This document shows positions 1 through 12,000 of a stretch of DNA of 37,099 nucleotides, piece by piece. Every line of letters starts with the position of its first letter. The first letter of the stretch is position 1. Below the pieces are notes generated by a model that saw nothing but the letters and a program-made list of their open reading frames with translations, did not search any database and was not told the origin of the DNA. This DNA comes from Verrucomicrobiales bacterium. GTDB lineage: Bacteria; Verrucomicrobiota; Verrucomicrobiia; Verrucomicrobiales; DEV007. The position numbers and the translations under genes were made by a program. The DNA lies in the NCBI GenBank assembly GCA_024638765.1, contig JAHEJT010000029.1, positions 1 through 37,099 of the forward strand. Reading direction: 5' to 3'.

Positions 1-3000
1 CCGTCAGATTACTCGCGGGGGCACCGGGCTGGTCCTGCACATTCAGGGTCAGGAAGAGCAGGCTGCCCTCGACTGCGAGCCCCTCCGGCAGCGTGATCGC
101 TGCGTCCACCTCCAGCTCGTTCAGCGCCGAGGTGTCCAGGAAAAATCCGTCCGTCTTGCTGACGCCGAACCCTAGCGCCAGCTGCCACGTCAACGCCACC
201 TCCACCTTCGTGTCGACGTCGAGGCCCAGCCCGGGAATGCCGATGTCGAAGTCGATGTCGGCATCGTTCATGATGGTGTCGCCCAACAGAATGTCGAAGA
301 ACACCTCGTCCACACTGATGTTCAGGCCCACATCTTCCAGGTCGACCGTCGGAGCGCCGATTCGGTTACGCAGGATGTCCAGTCCTCCCGGACCCGGACC
401 CAAGGCGTCGAAGAGGGCTTGCCTCACCGTGGCCGCCCGCTTGTCGGGTTTCGCCTGGATCGCGGCGATGACCTGCGTCCGGAATCCCTCGATGAAGTCC
501 GCGACGTCCTTCAGGTTGTCGCCGACAAAAGGCAGATTGATCCCGAAGACCTCGCCCTGGAACGCGTCGCGAAGGAACTTCAGCAGCAGGTCGAGCCCGT
601 CGATGATGCCCTCGAGACTGTCCAGGGAGAAGTCGAAGCTGGCAATCTCCGTGGCGATGTCCGGCGAACTCATGGTCACCGCGTCGAGCTCGCCGAGGAA
701 CAGTCTCTGCAGACCGCTCACCATGGGCATCATGGACGGGACGGTCTCGATTTTCAAAGAATTACCCGGGACCGAACCGCCCAACGGGTCGGTCTCATCC
801 GGGTAGAACAGCGGAAGATCGATCTTCGCCTCGCCGGTCAGGCTGACTACCAGAAGATTCGTGTCCAACTCGCTCAGCAGGTAGCGCCCGTCACCGGAGG
901 GACCGGTATCGTCCATAATGCCGATCGTGAAGCTCGCCGGATCCGGGTTCGCCGGATTCCCGTCCGCATTCAGCGTCACCGTGCCGCCGCGGACGAATAA
1001 GTCCAGCGGACCGACGCCCGCGTCGATGTCGAGGTTGGTGCCCAGCACCTTCAAGGTCGCGGTGATGCCCGTGGTGTCGGAGACGAACGGCACCGGGCTG
1101 GCGGGGTCATTCAGATTGATGCCGAAATCGAGATCGAAACCGAACCCGGCGTCCACCGTCAACTGGCCCGTGGCCTTGACATCCACCAGGGACAGCACGT
1201 TGTTCAGCCCGGGCACCGCAGAGGTCGCCTGGGCGAGCAGCGACGCCAAATCGAGATTGAGATTGAGGTTTTCGTCGAACGCGTCCTCAAACGTGATGCC
1301 GATCAGCACGTCTTTCCCGCTCACGCTCAAATTGATCAGCGGACTGCCGGCCGGGAGACCCAGCGCCTGCTCGAGCCGGGTTTCCACCTCCTGAAGCACC
1401 GTCGCCGGATTCTTTTCGAGATCGTCGATCAGCATGGCGAAGTCATCGGCGTATCCCAGCACGTCGCTGATACTCAGGTTCAGACCCGGGATCTTCGCGC
1501 CCAGCAACGGAGTGCCGGCGATTTGCTCGAGATACTGCGCGATTTCCCGCAGCGCCGTGAGAATGTCGTCGAAGGTGAGCTGCTCAATATCCAGAACGGG
1601 ATTGAAATCGGTATTAAATTCCACCGTTGTTTTGGACAGATCGGAGAAGTCGGGCACGTCGATCGTGACCATGGCGCTCCCCAGGTCGCCCAGCAGCCCG
1701 CCGTCGACGGTAATATTCGAGAGATCGACCTGCGCCAACCCCGTGAAGGTCGTCTCGACCACCCGCGTGGGATCCGTGATCAGGTTTGCAAGCAGATCCG
1801 CCAGCGTGACCCGCCCGCCCGGCGTGCCGCTGGCGGGATCCGTCAAGTCCACCGCCAGCGTCCCCGTGCCCGACGCGCTGCCCCCGCTCACCGTGATGGC
1901 AATGAATCCCACGGAAGCGCTCGCGTTGATGGTGGTCGCCGAGAGTGTCACCGTGGCGTCGAATGACGCGTTCTCCAGGAAGAGCCGCTCGCTGAGCATG
2001 GCTCCCGCCGCCAGGTCCGACAAATCGAGGCCCAGCGTGAACGCCGCGTCCAGCATCGCCTCCAGCCGCACCGTGCTGCTGGTGCTGAGACCGGCCAGGG
2101 GCGAAAGATCCAAATTGAAATCCAGGGGCTCGTCCACCGGGGTGAACGCCTCGCTGAAGGCGAGATCGAAGCGCAGCTCATTGGTGGCCGGATCGTAGCG
2201 CGGATTGATCGCCGCCGCATCCAGCCCCGGGATCAGCGCCAGCCGGTCCACCAGCTCGTCGATCGAATCAAAGGAAGGCAGGCCTGGCGTCGCCGACGAT
2301 TCCAGCAATTCGAGGAGGTTCCTCGCGAAGGCTCCCGCCACGTCGATGATATCGCCGATGGTCCGGCCCTTGGTGAACGGGATATCCACGTCGAACAACG
2401 ACGCCAGCGGACCGCTGCCCAGTTGCGTCACCAGGAGATCCACCAGGTTGAGGATGTCCAGGGCCGAGAGGTTGTCGAAGTTTTGCAGTTCCTCGAAGCC
2501 GGTGGCGGTGAATGACGGCGGTGGATCCGAGAAAAGATCGTCGTCGCTGATCAATATCGTCCCCGTCGTCGCGAAGGCGCCTCCCACGGATGTGCTCACC
2601 GGAAGATTGACGTCGAGCATGGCGGTGACGTCGAAATCGACCAGGGTTCCCAGGCTCGTGCCCGCCAGCTCGGTGGCCGTGGTCTGGTTCTCGGGATCGC
2701 CGTCTACATTGTTGAAGTCGATCTCGAAACCCAGGTCCAGGTCGATGACCCCGCCACTGATGCTGCCCTCGACGATCCCGATATTCACACCGGCGGCGAA
2801 ATCCGTGGTGCTGACCCCGCCGGAAATGGAGAGTTGGTTCAGCTCCACGAAAAACGCGTCCGCGATCGGCAGCCCGGGCGTCAGATCGAGCCCGAACGCG
2901 AAATCGAACACGACGTCGAAATCGACGTCGAGAGTCGCGTCTAGGCTGATGCCGAGGGCGTCCGCGTCCGCGCCCAGCGACAGCGGGAGACTCCCCGCTG

Positions 3001-6000
3001 TGCGCGTCACCGCGACCGGCAGATCGAACCGCAGTTCGTTGAGATCCGCAAACGCCCCGCCCGACACGTCGCTCGGATTCACCGTCACCGCAAAGTCTCC
3101 GAAGTTGCGGCTCAACCCGCGCAGGGTCGCCAGCAACTCGTCGGTGTCCGGATCGGGATCACTGGTCAGGAAGGCCGCCACCGGATCCTTGATCGCCATG
3201 AGGATGATGCCGCCGAAGTCGAGCAGCTCGCCCACCGAGAGATCGACCAACGGCAGCGGCTCGGCCAGGAAACTGAAACTGTCGAACGACTGCGCCCAAT
3301 CCACCAGGGCCTGCAGGCCCGCGAGAATGGCGTCGATGTTATCGAGACTCAGCGAGCTCAGGCTGCCCACCACCGCGGAGGCGATGTCCGGCCCCGTCAT
3401 CGTCACCGAGCCGGGCACGCCGTTGAACACGTCCGTCAGGCTGGGGATATCGATGACCAGGTGATTCGCCGGCGCCGGCCCGCCGAGGGGCACGGTCGGC
3501 GCGGGAAAGAACACCGGCAATGTGGCGCTGACCCCCGCCGTCAGCGCAGGCGTTTCCAGGACGGAGAGACCCAGCTCGCTGATGAGGTAACGGCCGTCCG
3601 CCGCGTCGTCGGTGATCCCGAGCGTCAACGCAGCCGGGTCGCCGGTGGCGCGGTCGCCGTCAGCATCGATCCGCGCCACGCCGTCGATGACGTCGAGCCC
3701 GACCGGTCCCACCGCCGCCCGGAAATCGAGATTGGTCCCGTCGGCAAACAAGTCGAGCGTCACGCCCGTGGTGTCGCGCAGGAAAGGTGCGGGCGCCGCG
3801 GGATCGGAGAGATCGAACCCGATATCGAGATCGAGCTGGAAATTGGCGTCAATCGCGAGATCCCCGCTCGCTTCCACTCCCACCAGATCGTCGAGACCGC
3901 CCAGGCCCGGCGCCCCGCCGCTCACCAGCGCCACCAGGGAAGCCAGGTCCAGGTTAAAGCTTTCCATCCCGCTGAATCCCGCATCGAACGCGATGTCGAT
4001 GAGGAGATCGTCGCCCGACGGAGTGAACTCGATCAGCGGGCTGTCCGGCGTCAACCCCAACGCAATCTCCAGTTTTTCCTCGGCTTCCGCCAGCGTCGAC
4101 GCCGGATCGGATTCGAAGTCCTGGATCACCATGAGGAACTTATCCGCGTAATCGATGATGTCGCTGACGCTCTTGTTGACCAGGGGCAGCGGCTCGTTGA
4201 GGAACGAGAAGGTTTCGATATCGGCCAGGAAATCCTTGATCTGCCGCAGCATGGCCACGATGTCGTCGAAGGTCAGGTTTTCGTAATCGAGAAAGCCCTC
4301 GAAGGCCGCCGTCGCGGGAAGGGTCACCTCCACGTCGGTGGGCTTGCCCAGGTCCGCGATGGAAACCGTCAGGGTCGTGTCGGCCGACGCCGGCACGCCG
4401 AGGACGGGCGCCGCCAGCGGGAGACTGAAGTTCGCGGTGCCGGCAATCGCGGGACCGGAAATCAGGACACCCGGATCACTCCCGAGGGCGTCGATGAGCT
4501 CACTGACATCGATCCGTCCGTCCGCGAGATGGCTCCCGGGATCCTGGAGGTTGAGCGTCACCGAGAAATTCGCCGTGCCGATGCCATCCACCACTTCCAC
4601 GTCCAGGAAGCCGAAGCGCGCGGCGGCGTCGAGATCGCTGACGTCGAACTGGATGGATCCGCTGATGGAGGCATCCCGGATGAAAAGATTGTCGAGCAGC
4701 GAATCCACGTCGAAAGAAAGGTCGGAGAGATCGATGCCCAGCGTGAAATCGAACCCTGCCTCCACGTCGAGGCTCACCGCGCCTCCGGCGCTGAAATTGC
4801 CGAAGGCGTCGGCGGACCCGAGATCGAAGGAGAAAGTGTCATCGATCTCGAAGAACGTCTGGCCGTCCACCTGGTAAGTCAGCTCGCCGGTCGATTTGTC
4901 GAACGCCAGCCCCAGGTCTTCGAGATTGAAAATCACGTTGCGCAGTTCGCCGGTGACTTCTTCCGCTTCGCGTCCGTCGGCGATCGAGGAGGCGAGCACT
5001 TCCGCGAACTCCTGCGCGGTCCCGAAGCTGGCGACACTCTTGGAGGCGCCTTCAAACGAGAACCCCAGTTGGCTGAGGATCCGGGTGTCGAACGATTCGA
5101 GGACGTTGACCAGCTGGTCGAGGGTCTTGTCCAGGAACGGCACGTCCACGCCCAGCGCCGCGGTCACCGCGTTCAGCTGGTCACGCAATTCTTCCATCTT
5201 TCTCAGGAGATTCCCGGGGCGCAACGCCAGGAAATCCTCGAAGCTGGCGCCGTCCTGCGCGGCATCGTCGCTGATATCGACATTGAAGACGTCGCCGCCG
5301 ATGTCCGCCCACGTCAGGGTGATCCCGGTGTCGGCCAGGCCGAAGAAATCAAGTCCCTCCAGCACCACGCCGGCGCTCAAGGTCGCCGTGAAGACCACGT
5401 CCTTCGTCCCGGGACTGGAAATCCCGAACCCGAGCGCGGCGCCGCTGAACAGCGAGGGCAGTTCGGAAAGCCGGATCCGGCCGTCCAGCGCGTCCGTGCC
5501 GGGATCGCCCAGGTCAAAGCGCAGCTCGACGTTCTCGTCGAGGTTCAGCGTGACGTCGCTGAGCTCCACGCCCAGGAAACCGAAGCGCCCGCTGGCAATC
5601 GCGTCGCCCTGGATTTCGATGTTTGTCAGGACGATTTCCGGGCCGTCGAGGGTCGGCGCGATAAAGAAGCCGCTCTCATCGATGCCGAACCCGAAGTCCA
5701 GCGTCACGTCGACGCCGATCTCCATGCCGCCCTCGAACTGGATCACGTCGTCGAGTTCCAGGGCTTTGAGCAGGGCCATGCCGCCCACGTCGAGGTCGAC
5801 GATTCCTTTGAGCGTCTGGGTGAGGTTGATGTCGAACTGGAAAAACTCTTCGTCGCCGTCGCAGGGAAGTCCGGTGCCGAGATCCACGCAGGTCACGGAG
5901 GTGACGCCTTCCAGGGACGCCAGCGCGTCGCGCAGTGCCAGCGGGTCCTCGAGGATGCCGCCCGGGCGAATCTCGTCCAGGTCGAATCCGCTCTCCAGGA

Positions 6001-9000
6001 TGCGCAGCAGGAAGGAGCCCCCCACAAACTGCAGCGCGCCGCCCGGGGTCAGTTGCGCCGTTCCCTGGGTGGGAAAGAAGATCGGGTCCGCGCGCTCGAT
6101 GAAACTCCCGTTGAGCCCGCTGGCGAGGGTCCGCGCGTCCACCACCGCGAGGCTCTCCCCGCTCAGCCCGGCCGCCAGCAGGTCGCCCGCGCTCTCGGCG
6201 AAGGTCCTCAGCCCATCGCCCAATGTTGCAGTCACGCCGGCGCTGCCACCCGGCGGCGTCTCGATCCCAGGTGGCGCGGGTCCCGTCCCCTCGCCGGGAG
6301 CCGGCGCCGGAGGCGTGATGACGAGATCCGGGGCCGATTCGATCCCCCTAACTTCCAGCAGAAAGGATCGAGCCTTCCCCAGCGCTTCGGGAGCGCTGAC
6401 GGTAAACAACGTGCCGATCGGATCGTATCCGATGTCTTGCAGCATGCCGTAATCGATTTCCCCGGGCGTCAGCCGGAAGCCCTCCGTGAACGCCGGCACC
6501 ATGACACTGAGCCTGCTTCCCCCCTCGACCACACCCTCGCCGTCGCCGCGGACGTGGGCAATTCCGGTAGTGAACCCGATGGGCACCGGATTGCCGCCGT
6601 TCGCCGCGGTGGCGGCCGCGCCGGTGAAGTTTGTCTGAAAAGTTGGCAGAATCGGATTCGGCGGCTCGGGCAGTGCCGGATCCAGCAGTTCGGCAAAGGG
6701 CACCGCCCCGTTGTGCAGCCCCAGGATGTGGCCGATCTCGTGAATCGCGACGGAGAGAAAGTCGAGCTTACCGGAAGTCGCCAGCTCCACCAGATCGTCC
6801 ATCGGATCGTCGGGCGTGGCGTCGAAATACCAGGGTGTATCCTTGTTGAACGTCATGGATCCCGCCCACGGCTGAAAGTTGCCCCCTGTGACGCGCGCGA
6901 CCTGGTCCGCTCCCACGGCAGACGCAAACAGGGACTCCGCCACACCCGGCATCAGGAACTCGTCCGCACCGGGGTAAATGCGGAGATCATCGATCGTGCT
7001 TGCGCTGGTGAAAATGATCCGCGATCCTCCGCCCGACACCGAAGGAATCGGAATATTGATGGTCGCACCTTTGGGAAGATCCGGAAACTCGCTGCCGATT
7101 CTTTTGCTCCAGAAAGAGGCCGCGGCGTCGAGCAGTTTCCGCCGCAGGGGGTCGCTGAAGAAATTGCTCGCGTCCAAGCTGTAATCGAACTCGATGCTGA
7201 ATGTGGTGGCCGGGACCACGCCCAATTCGTTTTCCAACTCGAGAGTGTCCGCAGCCCCTGCCGAGTCGGCGACCACCACCCGGTCGCTCACCGTGATGGG
7301 ACCGTTGGCATTGTCGAGAATGACGCGGTCGTCGCCGCCGCCGCCGTCGATCTCGATCCTCAGGATCGTGGACAAATGGAAACTCTCGTCCGGCTCGCCG
7401 GGAACGGGACCGCCTTCGGGATACACGAACACGTCGAGCAGCCAGGGCTGCAATGCCCGGCGCACCAGGCGGATGACCTCGTCGGCGCCGTCGGTCCCTT
7501 CCACGCGCAAGACGCTCTCCGTGGTCAAGGTCGCTTTCGCATTCGAGACCATCCAGGCGCCACGGCCCAGGGTCCCCGCCACCAGCACGTCATCAGTCTC
7601 GTCGTAGCGCAGATCCATCACGATGGTGTTGGGCATCCCGCTGCCGTACTCGGTCCACTGCGCCTGCGAATTTTTCGGATCAATCGCGCGGAACACGCCT
7701 CCCAAACCGCCCGCCAGCACGACCGGCTTGTCATCGGCGGGATCCATCGTGTCGGCGCCCCGGTCGAGATAAAGTGCGATCGTCCGGGGCTGCTTGAGCT
7801 CGCGATTCCCCGTCAGGTTCCCCGTCAACTCCGTCCAGGTCGCTTCCCCCGTAACGGCGGCCCCGGTTTCCGCGGTCACGCCCTTGTCCAATTCGATCGT
7901 GTTGCTGGCCGGGTACAGTGTCGTAATCGTGCGGACCTCCGGCGCCCGGATGCCTGAGAGGTCCCGGATCACCACCGACATTCCCGGCGCAAACCCGTCG
8001 AGCGCGCCGACCGAAATCCGGGTCGCATTAACGGCCGCGGCGGAGAGCGTCTGCTCCACCTCGCCCAGAACGACGTCCCCACGCCACACTTTCCCGTTCG
8101 CATCCAGCACGAACACCTGGCGCCAGTTGTCGGGGTTGAGGACGAGATCGACCACCGCCGCGTCGTTCGGTCCCCCGGCCCCGGTCGCGACCCTCGACCA
8201 GCTCAACAGCTCCTGGAAATCCCGGTCCGCGGCCACGCGCACCCAGATCGCGCCGTCTCTTCCGTCGCCCACGCCCGCGTACCCAATACGCTCGTGATCC
8301 ACCAGCATTCCGGATGCGTCCCGCAGGCGGCCCCCGTACGCCAGGGTCGTAATCGACCCGATCTCCGCCGTCGCCGGCGGGCGCCAGGAAGAAGTAAAAC
8401 TCGTCCGATACGGCTCCCCGTTCCGCAGCGTGATGTCGTCCCCCGGATCACCCCCGAACAGATCCGGATCCTCTTCATACAGATAGTTCGTCCCGAAGAG
8501 CAGCAGGTTCGGATTCACCGTGTTCACGGCGAACTGCGGCGTGAATCGCGTCTTGACCGTGGAATCGAAATTCGTCAGTTCATCATCGTCAAACCCCAAA
8601 GCGCCGAACAAGGCCGTGCCATTGACCTCGAGATCGCGGAGGTCCCCGGAAGTCGACAGATCCTCGACGGCCTGGAAGTTGGAGAATTCCTGGGCGCTGA
8701 TGTACTTGGTGCTCTTGGTCGCCGTGTTCACCACCTGGACGATCCCGCCGTCCCCGCCCAGCAGGCTCACCCACACCTGCGAGCCGGGATTCTGGCGGAC
8801 CGTGCCGTTGTCCTGTGCCCCCCCGAAAATGACGTTGTTGACAGGGTCGTAGGCAATCGAAATGAATTCTGTAAGCCCCAGGTCCCCGACCACGGATTGC
8901 CACCGCAGGGCTACGCTGTCCGGTGCCTTCAGCCGGTAAATGCCACCGTCATCCGCCTCGAGGATGTTCCCGTTCCGGTCGTAGGTCATGAAGCGGGAGT

Positions 9001-12000
9001 CGGCATGCGGCGCCGTGCCGCCGGCTCCCGCGCCGACAATCAGCTCCCACGTCGTGGAACCGTCGCCAGGATTGAAAAAGCCTCGCATCAGTCTGCCCGT
9101 ATACGGCGGGACGGGTTGGGTATCGCCCCCCACATAGACCTCGTTTGCGTCGGTTGCCGAAGCCAGGATCGAGAAATGCGTCGAGCCCTGCGCGCCCGTC
9201 AAGAGAGTTTCTCCCCCCGCCCTGGGGTCATCCAAAGATTTCCAAGTGGATCCGCCGTCCCCGCTCCGGAAGACATTGAGCACCCTCGCGGCCTCTCCGG
9301 TGAGACGTAGCATCGCCCCGGCCTCGTGATTGTTCTCCAGACTGCTCCCAAAAGTGATCTGGTGCGTGGCTCGATCGATAGATGCGATTTTCAATGCATC
9401 TTTCGTCGTGGCTTCCACCCGCGTATCGATTCCCAGAGTTACCGGTTTATCCAGTTGGATCTCCTTGGATCCAGGGAAGACCTCGACGATCTTTCGCTTG
9501 CTTTCCCCCACCTTCACCTCCATCTCCGCGGCAAACCCTGCCACCGATCTCATCTCGAGGCGAGTGCCAATGGCGACCGCGGCAGTAAACTGCAACGCTC
9601 CCAGCTCGACGCTGTCCCCCGGTTCGAAAACAGAAGCATCGGCCACCGTAATCGTGCTCGTGCCCGAACTCGCGGCCGCCGCCAGCGGAGCGCGCTGTCC
9701 GACGGTGGCCGCGTAAACCGTCTCCGCGTCGTGCGCCGAGAGCACCACCTTCCAAGCATCCGAAACGTCGATGACATCCTCGTCCGAACCGTCGACCGGC
9801 GCCCAGGTCACGCCGAAGTCGTCGCTACGAAACACGCCGTGATCCGGAACCGCCGCGTAAACCCGCTGGCCGGAGCCGGCCCGTATCAGGCTCGACACAT
9901 CGAACGGCCGTCCGAGGAGGCCGTCCCCCACCAGGGTGAGGGGCGCAGCCGTGATGCGAATGGTCGAAGCGTTGGGAACATTCTGGATGATGTGCTCGCC
10001 GTTCAGGCTCGGCATGGAGCTGTTGCCGGAGACGATGATTTTCTCACCAGCGACGAAGTCGCTCCCGAGGCCGATGTAAGAGATCTCCACCTGGGTACCT
10101 GCCTGCGTCGCTGAAATAATGTTGTAATCCGCCAAGAGGGAGATGGCCGTGAACGTCATCCCGCCGTCGGTGCTGCGGAAGAGGCCGCCATCGCGAATCC
10201 AGTCAGGGAACGCACTTGGGAGGTGCCCGTTGGAGGCGACCAGCACCGTGTCGTTGTCCTGCCCGAAAGTGCTCGGCTCCACCAGGATCCCCGAAATCGC
10301 ACGATTGCCGAGCAGCGACCCCTTGGCGGTGCCCGCCGGCGGTTCCACGGCATCCAGCACCGTCCAGTTCCGGCCCCCGTCGATGCTCTTGATAACCCCG
10401 ATCTCGTCGCCGCCCTCACCCCGGTAACTGCTTGTCCGGCCCGTCCCGGCGTAGAGCACCAAATCCTCGATCGGGGTCGCCAGTGTCACCTCGGCGCCGA
10501 TCCGGTCGCGCGAACTGACCGTCAACGCCGTGATCGATAGGGAGGGCAATTGGTCGGTCAGCGGTTCCCAGTTCGGCGACGCCGCGATCGCGTTCTGCGT
10601 CCGCCAGATCCCGCCGTTGACCGATCCGATGAAGAGAATGTCCGGATCCACCGGGTGCGTCGCGATCACCTGGATGGCGCCCGACGCCGCGCCGCCGTCG
10701 GCGGTGGGCTGGCCGTCCTGGATCGCTCCGGGACCCTGCGGATCCCACGTGGGCACCCCCGTCAGCGTGATCGACTCCCCACCCGGCGTCTCGGCGCCCG
10801 GAGAAGAATCCGAAGAATCCCCGCTGACAGAATGAAACAAATCGGCGGCGTCGATATCGCCGTCGCCGTCGAAATCGTACTGCGGATGATAGCCTTCCTG
10901 GCCCACGCTCGTGAGGTAAGCCGCTTCAAACGAGGCTGCTGCACCCCCGGCAACTTCCAGCGACTTGTCCGGCGCAGGAAGCGTGACCACCACGTCGACG
11001 GTCACATTGGTGTCGTTGTAAGTCGCGGCCAGTTCGAGTCCACCGCCGATATCGGTTCCGGTCACCGCGTCGAACTCCGTCCCGCCACGCGAACCAAAGG
11101 TCATGATCTGGAAGCTGTTGCCTTCGACCGGCGTAAAGCCGCCGTCAATCTGCAGATCCAGGATCCCGGCAAGCGTCGCCGTCCCCGAGACGCTGATCCG
11201 CCCGAACTCGCTCGTCGAAGTGCCGGCAATCGCAACCGCGAGGGTTCCCGGGTCGACCGAATCCGTTTGCGTAAAGTCGCCGGCAAACGCCGCCGTCCGG
11301 CCCGCAGCGACATTGATTTCCCCGCTGTTGGCAAAGCTGGCGTGCCCGGTGACGTTAAGATTGCCCCCGCTCACGTTGATCGCTCCTGCGTTGACGTGGT
11401 CGGCTCCCGCTCCGTTGATCGTGAGGCCCACGTCCACCTGCACCGTCGCTCCCGCCTCGTTCTCCAGCTGCCCCGTGATCGTGCGCGTCCCCAGCGTCCC
11501 GCTCCCCGCCACCACCTCAATCACTCCCCCGGACTCGTTGACCAGCGCCGCCCCGCCGACCGCCAGCGTCGCGTTGCCCACGTTGTCCGCGCGGACTACG
11601 CCCTGCGTCAATTCCACCAATCCCCGGTTCACCACCTCGCCGTTCACGTTCAGCGTCAGCGATGTCACGAACCCCGTCGAGGCTCCGTTGTAGGTGTTGA
11701 ACGGCAGCACCCGCAGCGTCGCCCCGGCCTCGTTGGTAATGCTCCCGTTCACGCTCCCGCTCGCCCCGCCGCTTATCGCCGCATAGCGCGCCTCGAACTC
11801 ACCCTCGTTAACCACATCCGCGTTGATCTCCGACCCTGCGTTCATCGTGAGGACTGTGCCCACCGGATTAATCACTCTCGTCCGGTCCATTCCCGCTCCG
11901 GTGGCGTTGACCGTCACCCCGCTGGTGAAGATCACCGACGGCACGCTCGCATTCCAGTCAGTGAGCAGTTCCACCGTCGCCCTGGTGAGCAGCAACCTGC

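Noticed and set aside
3461-7957. A 1,498-codon open frame on the plus strand
   Set aside because: It runs in exact codon register opposite gene A. Its translation is Arg/His/Gln-rich without domains, while the minus strand gives coherent protease and repeat domains. Rare Leu and Ser codons in GC-rich DNA leave this frame open by default.
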